Shown: positions 34,826-47,035, counted from the first letter of the stretch. The stretch: 64,000 bases of DNA from Congeria kusceri (GCA_027627225.1 CM051026.1:8933425-8997424), one strand, 5' to 3'. Numbers and translations are program-made. The notes: generated from the sequence alone by a model not told the origin.

Positions 34826-37484
34826 CTAATTACATAGAAGTCTTATAACTATTTCTTTATTTGATTCACTTGTTGTGCTTGCATAAATATTTAAAGCTAA
34901 TCTTAGGCTAGCCTTAAGACCCTGAAAAGTTGGGATAACTTCTTTCCTTTTGCATGCAAAGATGTACTTTTTAATTTCCATGAAAAGAATAAAGCAGTTG
35001 TCATTTACATTTGTATCACCAAGAAGTAACATTTTGCAGTTTATTTCTATTTGTATATTTGCGTTTATTAAGCTATCAGAGATATCTTTAATAAGTAATT
35101 GTACTGTGTTACACTCCCAGAATAAATGGGTAATTGATTCTTCTGACATTTTGCAAAAAGTGCATGTATTACTATCCGACAAGCCCATTTTAAAAAGGAG
35201 TGAGTTTGTCCCCAATATTCTGTGGACAATCCTAGTTTGTAACCATTGAATATATGTATTATTCGTTTTTTTAAACACTTGTCCATGGACAGTTTTCCAT
35301 TGTATGGTATCGTTTGCAAAGTATTCATTCCATTTTGTTTGGCATGTTGGGATTTCAGAGTTCTGTTTTAACATATTATATAATAACTTATTGCATGAAT
35401 TCATAATTATAGGTTTTATATGGGTCGACAAAATGGGGTATGAATGTACTTTATACTGTTCTAAGTTTACATTTTTCACTGCGGCAATGTATGTAGAAAG
35501 CACCTTTTTTATACCTTCATAATGTAAAAAGTTGACTGGCTTATTCATTTTGATTTGTAGTTCTTGTAATGACAAAATCTGTCCATTGTCTTTAATAATA
35601 TCTTTAACATATTGAATGCCATTATCATACCAATATTTCCAAAAAATGGATTTATTGTTGATTAATAAACAGTTGTTGAAAAACAGAGGCATATCTAAAA
35701 GTTTATCAACAGAATCAATATTAATACTTTTAACAAAGTCAGAATATATTGTTAAAACATCGATCCAAAAAACATTGGTTATTTCTTTTATAATAGAAAT
35801 TGCGTATAAATTGCCTGTATTACATAGTTTGTTAAAATCTATTAACTTTCTAGCCAAGGATGTAAATTTGTTCTGTCCTTGAATAACTTTTCTTATCCAT
35901 GATAATTTTAAACTTTTCATAAATGCATTTATGTCCACCATTTTAAGTCCCCCTTCATCAAAATCTTTTGTAAAGACTTTTGCTTTGATTTTTGAAGGTC
36001 CCTGCCACACAAATTTGTATAGTTTATTGTTTAAATCATTACAAATAACATCTCCGGGGTGTGGCAAAGAGACAAACAAGTGAATAAACAATGGAAGTAT
36101 CAAGGTCTTAACAACAGTTATTCTACCCAAGGGAGTTAAATCTCTTCTGTTCCAGTGTGCAATGCTATTTTCTAATTTAGCTAGTTTGTCATTATAATTT
36201 AGCTCAATCATTTTAGGTAGATCAACATCAAAAGTTAAACCTAATAATTTAAATTGGGTACATCCCCACACTAGTTTCCACCTTGTTTTTATGGATCTTG
36301 TGCTGTATTTTAACGCCCCTATCCAGACAACATGAGTTTTTTCGAAATTCACCTTCAGGCCTGAATATTGTGAAAAGGAGTGCAACAATTGTAATGCAGT
36401 ATTCAATGATTCTTCTGACCCGTCCATTAATATATAAGTATCATCAGCAAATTGTGATATCTTGTATTCTTCATTGTCAACTTTTATTCCCTTTATTTGA
36501 TTACATTTCCTTATTTTAATCGCTAGTATTTCGGCACAAAGTATAAATATATATGCTGAAATAGGATCTCCCTGCCGACAACCACGTCCTATCATAAAGA
36601 AGTCTGACAAGAACCCGTTCAATTGGATTGCATTTTCCATATTATTAAAAAAAAGTGCTATCCAGTTCTTAAACATTGGCCCAAAGTTAAAAAAAATCAA
36701 ACACTTGTTTAATAAAACTGAAGGATAAGGTATCGAACGCTTTTTCGAAGTCAGTTAGCATCAGCAGGCCAGGGATTTGGTTGCACTCAGTATAGCTCAT
36801 AATATCATATAATAGTCGTGTATTATCCCCCATGTACCTGCCTTTAATGAAACCAGTTTGGTCATTGTTTACTAATTTGTTCAAGACTGACTTAAGTCTG
36901 TTAGCTATCGTCCCTGATGCTAGTTTATATACTGTGTTTAACAAGCAAATTGGTCTCCAATTTTTTCAAAATTGTTTAGGCTTTCCCTCCTTTGGAATAC
37001 ATGTTATAATTCCCTGTTTCTGAGTTATTGAGAGTGACCCTACATTATATGAAAAATTAATGCTTCTAACCACAAAGACACCCAATTTTTTCCAAAAAAC
37101 TTTGAAGAAATTTGCCGAGAATCCATCGGAGCCCGGGCTTTTGTCATTTTTCATTTGTTTAAGAGTAGCTGACACCTCTTGTAAAGAAAGAATACCCTCT
37201 AACATGTCCGCTTCTAAATCGGTTAATTTGGGCAATTCATCATTTTTTAATTCATGTTTCAGATCATAATTGGTAGTGGGTTGTTTTGAATATAAAATTT
37301 TGTAAAAGCAGTTTGCTTCTTTAAGAATATTTTCAGGTTCATATATTAATGTTCCATCTTCTCTCTGAATGCAAGATATATTTTTGGAGAGAAAATTATT
37401 TTTTTCCAAATTACAAAACATCTTAGTTGGTTTTTCTCCATTATCTATCCAGTCTGAACGGGAACGTATAAAGCAACCCTTCAT
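34826..37484 (-). pseudogene. LINE reverse transcriptase, broken
   Basis: Read from 37484 downwards, the reverse-transcriptase order is visible: KSPGSDGFSANFF, IPKEGKP, NDQTGFIKGRYMGDNTR, LTDFEKAFDTLS (block A), GCRQGDPISAYIFILCAEIL (block B), FADDTYIL (block C, catalytic aspartates present), GLKVNFEKT and LLGLTF. After the thumb a zinc-binding zf-RVT-like module shows C-x2-C (CTFC) then HLFWEC, ending at 34826. Two breaks: an in-frame TGA at 36966-36968 and a frameshift near 36690-36700 at an A-rich run. The longest open piece is 34826-36700 (624 residues). The N-terminal endonuclease is absent. It cannot make a full protein. Confidence 0.9.
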
Positions 37485-37555
37485 AGTTTCCTGTCTAATA
37501 GTTTCTAATTCATTTTTAAGTGTAATTAATTGTTCCTTATTTTCCTTAAGAAATT

Positions 37556-38545
37556 AATTTTGTTTAATTGGCCTCTGCTATACAGTTTGTTTGAGAAAGA
37601 ATACCAGAAACTCTGACAAGCACAAGAAAAGTCGAGCGCCCTGTCCTCCGACAGCTTTGTTGATTTCCTAATTGCCATCCGCCTTGTACATGCCTTATTT
37701 GGGCAGACAGGTCATAACTCTCTCTTTCCGTAATAGATTTTCACCAGTCCCGGTCTTTGGGCAAGTGGGCTATTTTGAAGACAACAATAATAAACAGTGC
37801 TCATGGCCATATTCATTTTGCAACAGATCACAGCAATGGTAATTACGAGGTATTAAGTCCAGGATTGTTCTATGCTAGTGAGAAACACTTCTGTATTTAA
37901 TTGCAGGGTTTTGTGTTATCCTGTATGAAAACATTCTCTTTTTTTTGTAATATTGTAAGTGCTGTAGCTGTTCTTGTTATTTCTCTGACTGGACCCTGAT
38001 CATCTCTCTGAAGTTTGGATTATCTCCCTTGCACTGTTGGTCTTCTATGTTTACACTTTGTGCAGGAGTTTAAGTTTTTAAAAATGATTACATTGTCTGG
38101 TACGCAATGTATACTTGTAGAATCAGATTCACTCATACAGCTTAGACACTCATATAGCCTTCTATGCACTCATAGTTTACAAATCTGTTACAATGACTAT
38201 TAATGTGTTCATAATGATATCCATTTAAATGTATGTGAACGTATTCTACTGAAATATATATATTGCATATAAACAAATCTTTTAAACAAATTGAATGAAC
38301 TTTGAGTATGAGAAAACTTACAAATAAAAAAAATATGTCATATTGCTATGAATTGTATCTGGAGGGTTTTTCAACTATTTTAAACAAGTATTTTCATTTA
38401 TATGCCATTGCTTATGTTTTCTGTCACAAGTTCTAAGAACTGTGTGCCTTAAGAACCAGTTATTACTAGAACTTTATTTTCTGACTGAATGTACATGAGC
38501 ACATTTGAAACAATATTCCTGTCAGAGTGTTATTGTCATTGTCAG
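37556..38545. other. Unassigned DNA (presumed intron)
   Basis: No gene or repeat recognised. AT-rich with a few T runs. Confidence 0.3.
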
Positions 38546-38707
38546 GGTGCAATCATGGACATCACTGTGAGAATCTGCTTGGGAAGATCAACAGTCACAA
38601 GGTTTATGGCGTTAGATGAGTCACGCGGCAGCAATCGATCAAACTCACAAAGGGTCCCAGACACTACGAAGAAGACATATGATGTGTTTGAAAGTAACAT
38701 TGCAAAG
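38546..38707 (+). CDS. Candidate exon, unknown protein
   Basis: Acceptor 'tattgtcattgtcag' and donor 'aaag|gtagtt' enclose exactly 54 codons, reading GAIMDITVRICLGRSTVTRF and ending TYDVFESNIAK. The frame stays open beyond the donor to a stop at 38888-38890, so an unspliced 133-residue frame from 38489 is an alternative. No domain recognised. Confidence 0.3.
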
Positions 38708-39108
38708 GTAGTTCACCAATCGGAGTTTGGATCGACAATGCATTTAGCCAGTCAAAAAGTCAGATCTACATGTTTTGACAGAGATGTAAAATCATTTTTC
38801 TGTAGAATGTGTTTGTCGGAGATTGACCAGAGTCACTTGTCAATTGTTGTGTTGTTAACAAAAAAGTTTAATGTAAAAATATATATATAAAAATGTACCA
38901 AAATTCTGTGTTCATTACTTCCACTTTCATGTGCGTACATCTTGTACACATTGGATGAAGATTGCCTGAGATTTCTCACTAACAAGTAGTGATAGTACCA
39001 CTTTAAAACTACATAAACCTCAGATATGTTATACATTTGTTAAAGGTGTTATGTGTGCAGTAAAGGTTTTGTTGCAACTGAAACAATAATGCACCTCTCA
39101 TATTACAG

Positions 39109-39216
39109 GGGCAGTTACACTGGCATCACGACACGAGGGAGGTGAACACAAAGTTGTTGCTACCAGGCTCATCTGCAAGTCCCCATCCCACTGTTTACAA
39201 TGACTGTTTGTCTTGA
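39109..39216 (+). CDS. Candidate terminal exon, unknown protein
   Basis: Acceptor 'cacctctcatattacag' opens a 36-codon segment (with stop) reading GQLHWHHDTREVNTKLLLPG then SSASPHPTVYNDCLS and stopping at TGA. It starts on a codon boundary, matching the donor at 38707. AATAAA follows 120 bp downstream (39336-39341). Plausible 3' end of the unidentified gene. Confidence 0.33.
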   Translation, partial: GQLHWHHDTREVNTKLLLPGSSASPHPTVYNDCLS

Positions 39217-39879
39217 ATGGGACATGGTCAGTGTTTCTCTTAGCAAGCTTTGAATTTCTTATGCTTGGTTATATGGTTTGTAATGATTCAGTTAGTTTGT
39301 CTGCAATACTGTTTACTGGACTCTCATCAGTATGCAATAAATAATTATTAAAGGCCCTTAACGTAAAATATGATAAAATCTTGACTGTGTCTGTTTACAT
39401 GCTTATAGAACACCGTACTTTAGTTTGGATATCTCATGTATCAACCACAAACAGCAATACATCATCAGGGGGACCTTATAGACAATTCTCAGTATTTACA
39501 GACATTTTACTTTTCTTTTTTAATTAAGTAAATCAATTAAATACATGTATGGGAGCTCATTTGATAAACATTCTCATTATATTATAGTTTAAAACTGTTC
39601 TGGACATTTATGTATTTGGTGAAAAATGGATCAGTTGATTGTAAGTGCATTAAAAATATGTACATTGGTTTATGAAGAGGTGAATATCAAGACATTGTAC
39701 TACAAGATAATTATTTATTCAATGCATTGGGTTAATTTTATTTAAAATGGATTTGATATAAAGCTAATTATATGTACAGACTATGCAGTAGACCATAGTT
39801 TAGAAAATACTGAGGGAAATTTGCGAGGGTAAATGATCAATAAAAATGAATTATTTTTTGTTGTTTAATTAAACTTACA

Positions 39880-40130
39880 GGAACTTGTTCACAGATTTTT
39901 GTAGATTTTGAAGTATGCCATGCAATGTCTTAACTGATTAAATAAAGATAAAGAAAAAAAGTTGCTTCCACCGGGGTTCGAACCTCAGAGCTCTGGATCA
40001 AAAGGCTGACGCCTTAACCGCTCGGCTATTCTTACTTGTGAATGATACTCTGCATTTTTTACCTTATGTAAGTGGTCCACGGATTGTCAGCAATTTTAAT
40101 CATTAACTTAAGCATTTGGAAGTTTAATTA
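39880..40130 (-). mobile_element. tRNA-headed short element, copy C
   Basis: On the minus strand there is a leucine/serine-like tRNA string with A-box-like 'tagccgagcggttaaggcg' and B box 'ggttcgaacccc' (about 39969-40035). The tail 'cagttaagacattgcatgg', then 'aatctgtgaacaagttcc', matches copies A and B. The T stem does not pair, so it is not a functional tRNA. Confidence 0.7.
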
Positions 40131-40611
40131 TCAGTAAGTTTATTGTTTATGCCCACATTATAAGGAAATTTAGGTGTCTATCAAGATCATCATTCAACAA
40201 ATTCACCACTTCTGTGTGTCCGTCTGTACATCTCAAATTGTGTGTTCAGCTTAACAAGTGCTAAGTATATTTTAATGACCCTTTTAATATATTATAAGTA
40301 ATATAAGAATGTTGCAAATAAATTGTTACATAGAACATTAAATTCAGTACAGGGCTTACTGAGTTATTGCCCTTTGCATGATATTCTTGTTTTATTGTGT
40401 ACAACTTTATTTATATGCACAGTATTTTGTGTAAACTCTTGAATATTGTTATTAGACATGATTTTATGTGCACAAGTCTTCATTACTGTGATAGTTATTG
40501 CCTTTGATTGTTGTGTGCAGAACTTAACTATGTACTGTAATGTTTTAATGCAAAACAAAACTTTGAAGTGTCAAATGGCTTCACATCAAACTTTGTATAA
40601 TAAAAAAGGTG

Positions 40612-40933
40612 TTAACAGATATATAAGTGCTCATTATAATTTCTTTGCAACTAATAGTCTTTTGGTAACTGATATAAAAGTGCTCATTATTATTTCTTTG
40701 CAAGTATGGTCTTTTGGTTACTGATATAACAGTGCTCATTATTATTTCTTTGCAAGTATAGTCTTTTGGTTACTGATATAACAATGCTCATTATTATTTC
40801 TTTGCAAGTATAGTCTTTTGGTTACTGATATAACAGTGCTCATTATTATTTCTTTGCAAGTTAGAGTCTTTTGGTAACTGATATAAAAGCGCTTATTATT
40901 ATTTCTTTGCAAGTTATAGTCTTTTGGTTAATG
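40612..40933. repeat. 52-bp tandem repeat, about six copies
   Basis: Unit 'gctcattattatttctttgc' then 'aagtatagtcttttggttac' then 'tgatataacagt'. Copy spacing is 52-53 bp and copies differ at a few positions, with the outer ones most diverged. Confidence 0.95.
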
Positions 40934-40939
40934 TATTTG

Positions 40940-41560
40940 ATTAAAACATCCAAATGCAACAATGTACGGTCAGTCTGTCCATTAAAATTCTATACTTAGA
41001 TTATGAAAACTAAAAAATCTAGAAATAATATAGTATCACGATAATGTGTAATATACTGGGTAGTATCGCCATAATGTGTTTTGTTAGTCCAATCATGACA
41101 ACTTTGTTAAATGATAACAAATATATTAGTGTAGACAATTTAATTAAACTATAGGTGTCCGTACAATAAATATATATAACATGGGCACAGTGTGATAAGC
41201 TTACTAATAACAACAGATCGTTTAGCTCAATTATTTATGATAATGCTCATTTTTGTCCTTTGGTATTTATAATTCACTCATTAGTGTATAAATTACCATG
41301 AACCAAAAATGTTGTGATAATGTTGTCTTCATTAATTTTTGTACCATTCATCTTTGTAGTTGTTGTATTTGTTGACTTCCAGCTATACTTAAGACTGTAA
41401 TTCCATTTGATAAAACCTTTAATATATTAATGTAACTTCTGCCTTGTTAGAGAATGCTGAATAACAGCAAAGCTTTCAGCGAACATTTTTCTGAGATACA
41501 TGCTGGTATTAATGGCTTTTTCTAAGTTGTTTAAGTGTATTTCTATATAATTTTAACATT
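40940..41560. other. Unassigned AT-rich DNA
   Basis: No gene seen. A short duplicated phrase 'tagtatc.c.ataatgtgt' occurs at about 41031-41080. Confidence 0.3.
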
Positions 41561-41565
41561 CATTT

Positions 41566-42085
41566 TTAGGTCACCTGAGCACAACATATCGTAGTTAGCT
41601 TTTGTGATCGCCTTCTGTTCGTTGTGCGTCGTTTTTCGTCAATATTAGCCTTGTGAACACACGATAAACCACATTTATTGCCCAATCTTCATGAAACATT
41701 TCCATGCCCAGAACATTTGTTCCAATGATATCTCAAACAAGTTCGAAACTGGGTCATGTGGGGTCAAAAACTAGGTCACTATGGCAAAAAGCTTGTGAAC
41801 ACTTTAAAAGTCACATTTATTGCACAATATTCTTGAAACTTGCTCCAAACATTTTTTCAATGATATTTTGGATTACTTCGAAACTAGATAACATGGGATC
41901 AAAAACTAGGTCACCAGGCCAAATTGAAAGAAAAGCTTGTGAACACTCTAGTGGCCACATTTGTAGCCCAATCATCATGAAACTTAATGAGAACATTTGT
42001 CCCAATGATATCTCATACGAGTTCGAAAGTGGATCATGTGGGGTGAAAAACTAGGTCACCAGGCCAAATTATCCGGTGAGCGACC
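41566..42085 (-). mobile_element. Helitron-like 'gacctagttt' family, inverted copy
   Basis: Same body family as 9554-10402 in the opposite orientation: about three units with 'ccaatgatatctcaaacaag' and 'catgtggggtcaaaaactag'. The minus-strand end is 'tgctcaggtgacctaa' (CTAA at 41569-41566), preceded by a degenerate terminal hairpin. A shared upstream phrase 'gcgatcacaaaagct' ties it to the 10.4-kb copy. Confidence 0.6.
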
Positions 42086-42205
42086 TCGGGCCTTATGGTT
42101 TCAACTTTTGTTCTGTTTTTCAAAACTGCAAACATTGTGTAGATGGAACTGTTTGCTAACTTTCTTTAAACGTTTGAATCATGATTAATTATTTTGTTCC
42201 AAATA

Positions 42206-42865
42206 GGCATAGATCATTTTTAAATGCTGCACATTTGATGAAATGTATAAATTAAAGTAAATCTATAAAATGCTAAGTAATATATGGATCCAGTTGCTCA
42301 AAACTTTAATTACACTTATATAAAGCCAATTTATGTTAGACGTATATTAATATTATTAAAAAAACATGCTCATCAAGAATTCAGAATTTATTAAAATCAT
42401 AACAGTTTGTTCAAATTAAATTTACGATTCAAAATTTTAATGTCATATTTATAGAAGTAATTTCCTCCTTAATTAATGAATGGCTTCAAATAATTGTCAA
42501 ATCTATTTGATTACAGTGCAATGTATCATAACTTGCATTTGAATTTTGTAACTTTATTGATATGTTATACAAGTAGTATGTTATTCTATTCCATCTGGCA
42601 TAGATCATTTACATGCTGCAAATGTGTTTATAAATGAATGTTAAATGATAAAATATGTAGGCCCCGTTGCTCAAAACTTCATTTACACTTTCATAAAGCC
42701 TGTTTAATTTAGATCTAAATAAATATAAAATTATATTAATAACTTGTGCATCAAGATTTTTAGAATTCGTTAAAATTCATTACAACAGTTTGTTCAAATT
42801 AAGCTCACAATTTAACATTTCTGTCATATTTATAGAATAATTTCCTCCAATTACCTACGACTGTT
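42206..42865. repeat. Diverged tandem duplication, offset 391 bp
   Basis: Two copies, starting at 42206 and 42597, share in order 'ggcatagatcatt', 'gttgctcaaaact', 'tacact...ataaagcc', 'aacagtttgttcaaattaa' and 'tgtcatatttatagaa'. Many substitutions and small indels separate them, so it is an old local duplication. Non-coding. Confidence 0.8.
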
Positions 42866-42951
42866 AGCAGAATTTTCAGTTAGTTTTGAGCAACTCACCA
42901 CTGATGATGTATTTCTTTGATGTTATTATGGGCATTTTATACTAGACCAAA

Positions 42952-43157
42952 AAAGAAACCAGACAGTGTATAGTTTATCAACTTTTCTGGAATCGTATCA
43001 AGATACAGCATGAACAATGGTTTATTATTAAAACAGAATATTTTGATAACACAGATGTGCATTTTGATTTGTTTTTAGGCATGTATCAATAAATTATAAA
43101 TTTTGACATTGTGGTTGACTTAACAAATTATAGTGTCACGTTTCTTTTTTGGTCGAG
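42952..43157. mobile_element. 206-bp Tc1/mariner-type MITE
   Basis: The left terminus 'ctagaccaaaaaagaaac' and the right terminus, complemented, 'ctcgaccaaaaaagaaac' match at 17 of 18 bases. TA flanks both ends (42950-42951 and 43158-43159). No coding capacity. Confidence 0.85.
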
Positions 43158-43159
43158 TA

Positions 43160-43980
43160 GTTATTTTGTGTCACGATACATGTGTGCATTACTGATATTT
43201 TCATGCTTTTGTTAAAGTTCAGTATATATTTAAGCTCCAAGATCATGACATTCATTGTGAGCTATTGGAATACGGGACCTTTCCTGCATCATCAGTCGTC
43301 TTTTCAACTTTCCTTCTATGCTCAATTGATACTTAATTTGTTCACCACTGACAAGTAATAAGTTTATTTTTTAAACAACAACATGTTCTTTCAAGCATTA
43401 CAGAGGAATAACTTGACACAGATTGTGTAACTTCCATTGACATCAATAATATGCAGTTTCTTTTATGGATTCCGAGTTGTATGCATCAGTGAGATTTCAT
43501 CATTTCCCAAATGTGGAGGAATATAGTTTTATGCGTGTCTATTCCTCTGTCATGAGTCATTTATTAACCGAGGGATAATATCGGGAAAGTTCTTCGACAT
43601 TAAATTTGATGCTTAATTAAAGCCACCGAATCCGCATTGAGTATAAAATAAAAAACAGAACAATTAGATATTATTTGTTGTTCACATAAAAAAATTAAAC
43701 AGAGCAACTTTTATGTAATCCGAAAATATAACATCAACCATGTTAACAATGTTTATCATCATGTCAAACTTGCTGTAATTATGTCTGCAGTTTTCATAAC
43801 ACACTCTTTTTCTTAGCATGTAAAACTATTTTAAATTATGACAAGTGTAAAAAAAAAAGTGTTTGTAATATATTCTATTCTAAATAATCATAGCATGTTG
43901 ACAACATTGTCATTTAAAACAGATTTGGTGGCTTTAATGTAAAATCATCTAATTTTTCCCATTGGGATTTGTTACTTACT
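43160..43980. other. Unassigned AT-rich DNA
   Basis: No gene or repeat recognised. Confidence 0.3.
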
Positions 43981-43982
43981 CA

Positions 43983-44216
43983 GGCCAAACAAAATAAATT
44001 GTGTGTTTCGGGCAGCAGTTTCAAACAAGTTATGTAGGGTCAGGATTAAGTTGTTTTTTTTTAATAAAGACACATTTCAGTAAAAAAACATTGGAAATTG
44101 TATAAAATTGGACGAATATGGATTCATGGAAAACAGTCGTCGCTAAAACTTTAGGGTTGGGGGGTTTATGCTAGTTAGGGTCAGGTTGCACGAAACACAC
44201 ATTTTTTTTTTTGGCC
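43983..44216. mobile_element. 234-bp MITE with TCA target duplication
   Basis: Arms start ggccaaacaaaataaattgt (left) and, complemented, ggccaaaaaaaaaaaatgtg (right). Both continue into gtgtgtttcg and later a gggtcagg motif in inverted orientation. TCA occurs directly outside both ends (43980-43982 and 44217-44219). A 3-bp duplication recalls PIF/Harbinger, though TCA is not its usual TWA. Confidence 0.72.
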
Positions 44217-44219
44217 TCA

Positions 44220-45877
44220 CCATAAAACATGACTTTTGCCTGTATTTATAGGTTATGTAGGCAGCAAAACAGTTATATTTAAAAGCATTAATTGGTGAAT
44301 GATGGCATTACAAAATCTTTATCTTCTTTTGACAGTGGTACTATAATACGACTAAATGTTGTTATCTCGAAGTTTCAAGGAATTCAATGTAATTTTGGCA
44401 TCTGAAGTTTGACATATCTAAGTATATAATTTGTATAAGTATCGAGTTTAAATTATGTGTAAAATTAGAACATAAAATAGCAATTCGGAATACATAAATT
44501 GAACAATGATTCATTGAAAACTAACATGTGATTATTAAAACTGAAGAAAACATGACTGTAAAGGTGTTTCCAGTGTGTGACAAACTTTGGTCATGGCTAG
44601 AAACAACCAAAAATATTTTCCACTCTGACATAAGCGAGTTCGAGATAACAAAATTTAGATGTATTTCAAAATATTGACAAAAGCTTAATTAAGCCTGACT
44701 TCCACACTGGTGTGAATTTAAAACCAGTCTCATTATGGTATTGCCTAAAGTCTTGTTTGTGACATACTTTTCCTTCCAAAACATTTCCGCTGGGGTTCTA
44801 AATTCTTAGCATGTGCCTTTTCTATACAAAAAACAACACAGAAAAGACAACATTGGGATTCAAACTAATGGGTTTATTAGACCATATTCACAGTACAATT
44901 GTATGCTGTAACAAGTACTCTTAATCAAGTCCATAGAAAACAGAATTTTAAATAACCTATCACATCTCACATTGAAATCCTGCCACACGCCGTGGCTTGC
45001 TCGTTTAATCAATAACTGCTGCAACTCAGGTGACGATACATCTCAGTGAATGATTTCTGGAAATATACATGTATAATGGTTAGCATACAATGTATAGTTT
45101 AGGTCAAGGAAAAAAATCAGTGGTAATTTTTGTACCAAACAATTTGTTTCGCTTAAAAAATTCTTGAGGATGAGGTGATGCAAGTAGGGTCTGTCATGAA
45201 ACCTGAACCACTTGTTTTTATTCCTTGGCCTAAACATTGTATTGTGACTTTTATAATAAAAATGCCTAAGATCAATAAAAAAAATTAAGAAGACTCCTGG
45301 TGTTTGTTTTTATTTACACAAAAAATTACAACGTGGGGGTAGGGACAATGATAAAATGTTTATATTTCCTTTCATTTTGTACTAAAAAGTATAGTTTTTA
45401 CCTAACCCTGGCTAGGGGGGGTAGAACCTCCACTTTCCCTTGGAAAGTTGTGCCCCCCCTTTGTTGCCAGGACCTGGGTTGTTGCTGTCCCTCAGTGTGG
45501 AAGGGCTGCTGTCTGCAATAGCATCAGTAAATTTCTCTTCAATGCTTCAAGTTATAGTGCATTATATTTAAAGTCATAATATTGTTTTATACAGTAAACT
45601 CCGCTTGGAACAATATTGAGTGGACCATAGAATTTATATCCCTATATCAGAATATCTTTACATCCGAAATAAGGCAACCAAGCGCATGGACATATCAGAA
45701 TACAGGTGAGAGAAGCAACACCGATCATATTACAGAAGACACGTGTAATGTGAGATACAGGAGACGCCCCATTCCAGAGGCGACCCTGGGTCTTTTAGTG
45801 CCCAGTGAGAAGCACCTAGTACACTGCACCTCAGTTTAATGTCTATTGTCAAAGACTCTGTTAGTAGGTTAGGGTGA
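44220..45877. other. Unassigned DNA
   Basis: No supported gene. Short open frames at 45300-45521 and 45582-45839 show no domain. A G-run/C-run patch lies at 45413-45460. Confidence 0.3.
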
Positions 45878-45950
45878 AGCGTGGTCTCGAACCTGAGAAT
45901 CCTGGGTTGTAAAGCCAATGTTTTACCACTAGACGACAGATGAGCTACTT
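45878..45950 (-). repeat. tRNA-like SINE head
   Basis: The complement reads 'ctgtcgtctagtggtaaaac' and later 'caggttcgagaccacgc', matching A- and B-box patterns of a glutamate/valine-type tRNA. The stems are poor. Likely a SINE remnant of a different family from copies A to C. Confidence 0.55.
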
Positions 45951-46331
45951 GCAGCTTGTGTACATGTACATTGTATATAATGTTTCAATGATCATTTTGA
46001 ATGCTTGTGATGTCACTAAATACTGCCATAAGCAAGAAATGGTCTTTCTATAGATATCAAACTTTCTCCCATTTTAACGAGGCAGTTATAGGGACACTGA
46101 CCAATATCAAATGAAATATATAGGGATCGGTTCCCGGACCTTGGAATCAGTGTCGTTATATGCATATACCATTACGAGCCATATCGTTACAAGTGGAGTT
46201 TAATGAATTCCCTGTAAATTTCTCCACCAAAATCATCATCAAAAGAGCCTGGCATCATTAGCTGTAACAGCATGTGTGGCTATACAATAAAGATCATAAG
46301 CAGTAACAGCTTAGTAGTAGTTGTAGTATGA

Positions 46332-47035
46332 ATAAACATGTACAGGTGGGACGACATTAACCTACACTATAAACATGTACAGGTGGGACGACATTAACCT
46401 ACACTATAAACATGTACAGGTGGGACGACATTAACCTACACTATAAACATGTAAAGGTGGGACGACATTAACCTACACTATAAACATGTACAGGTGGGAC
46501 GACATTAACCTACACTATAAACATGTACAGGTGGGACGACATTAACCTACACTATAAACATGTACAGGTGGGACGACATTAACCTACACTATAAACATGT
46601 ACAGGTGGGACGACATTAACCTACACTATAAACATGTACAGGTGGGACGACATTAACCTACACTATAAACATGTACAGGTGGGACGACATTAACCTACAC
46701 TATAAACATGTACAGGTGGGACGACATTAACCTACACTATAAACATGTACAGGTGGGACGACATTAACCTACACTATAAACATGTACAGAAGGGACGACA
46801 TTAACCTACACTATAAACATGTACAGGTGGGACGACATTAACCTACACTATAAACATGTACAGGTGGGACGACATTAACCTACACTATAAACATGTACAG
46901 GTGGGACGACATTAACCTACACTATAAACATGTACAGGTGGGACGACATTAACCTACACTATAAACATGTACAGGTGGGACGACATTAACCTACACTATA
47001 AACATGTACAGGTGGGACGACATTAACCTACACTT
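46332..47035. repeat. 37-bp minisatellite, 19 copies
   Basis: Nineteen head-to-tail copies of a 37-bp unit ('aaacatgtacaggtgggacg' then 'acattaacctacactat'). Only two copies differ by eye: one has taaagg near 46452, one has agaaggga near 46788. Near-identity implies recent expansion. Confidence 0.98.

Larger units (their letters stand above)
34281..37555 (-). mobile_element. 5'-truncated LINE (non-LTR retrotransposon)
   Basis: A minus-strand element of about 3.3 kb. The 3' end is marked by a poly(A) tail (plus-strand T run at 34291-34311). A 3' untranslated region of about 510 bp follows the ORF stop. The reverse-transcriptase ORF runs up to about 37548, where similarity ends without an endonuclease domain, so the copy is 5'-truncated as expected for incomplete reverse transcription. 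A target duplication is not clear: ttaagaaa occurs close to both ends but not directly against the tail. RT style (SDGF, GCRQGDP, FADD) and a C-terminal zinc-binding module fit the L1/Tx1-like group. Confidence 0.88.
23814..39341 (+). other. Possible host gene locus, unidentified
   Basis: Several open plus-strand segments with splice-like borders lie in this 15-kb stretch and are listed separately. Some neighbouring borders agree in codon phase (31168-31260 could join 32881; 38546-38707 could join 39109), others do not, so exons are missing or some calls are wrong. A terminal exon with stop at 39214-39216 is followed by AATAAA at 39336-39341. I do not recognise the protein. The presumed introns carry inverted-repeat elements, Helitron-like fragments and an antisense LINE. 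The region might also be more than one gene or a decayed one. Confidence 0.25.

Noticed and set aside
39969..40035. A leucine or serine tRNA on the minus strand
   Set aside because: The B box is perfect but the T stem has two mismatches and no acceptor stem closes. The tail matches copies A and B of a short element.
46332..47035. A CRISPR-like or regulatory array
   Set aside because: There are no spacers between the 37-bp units. A plain minisatellite.
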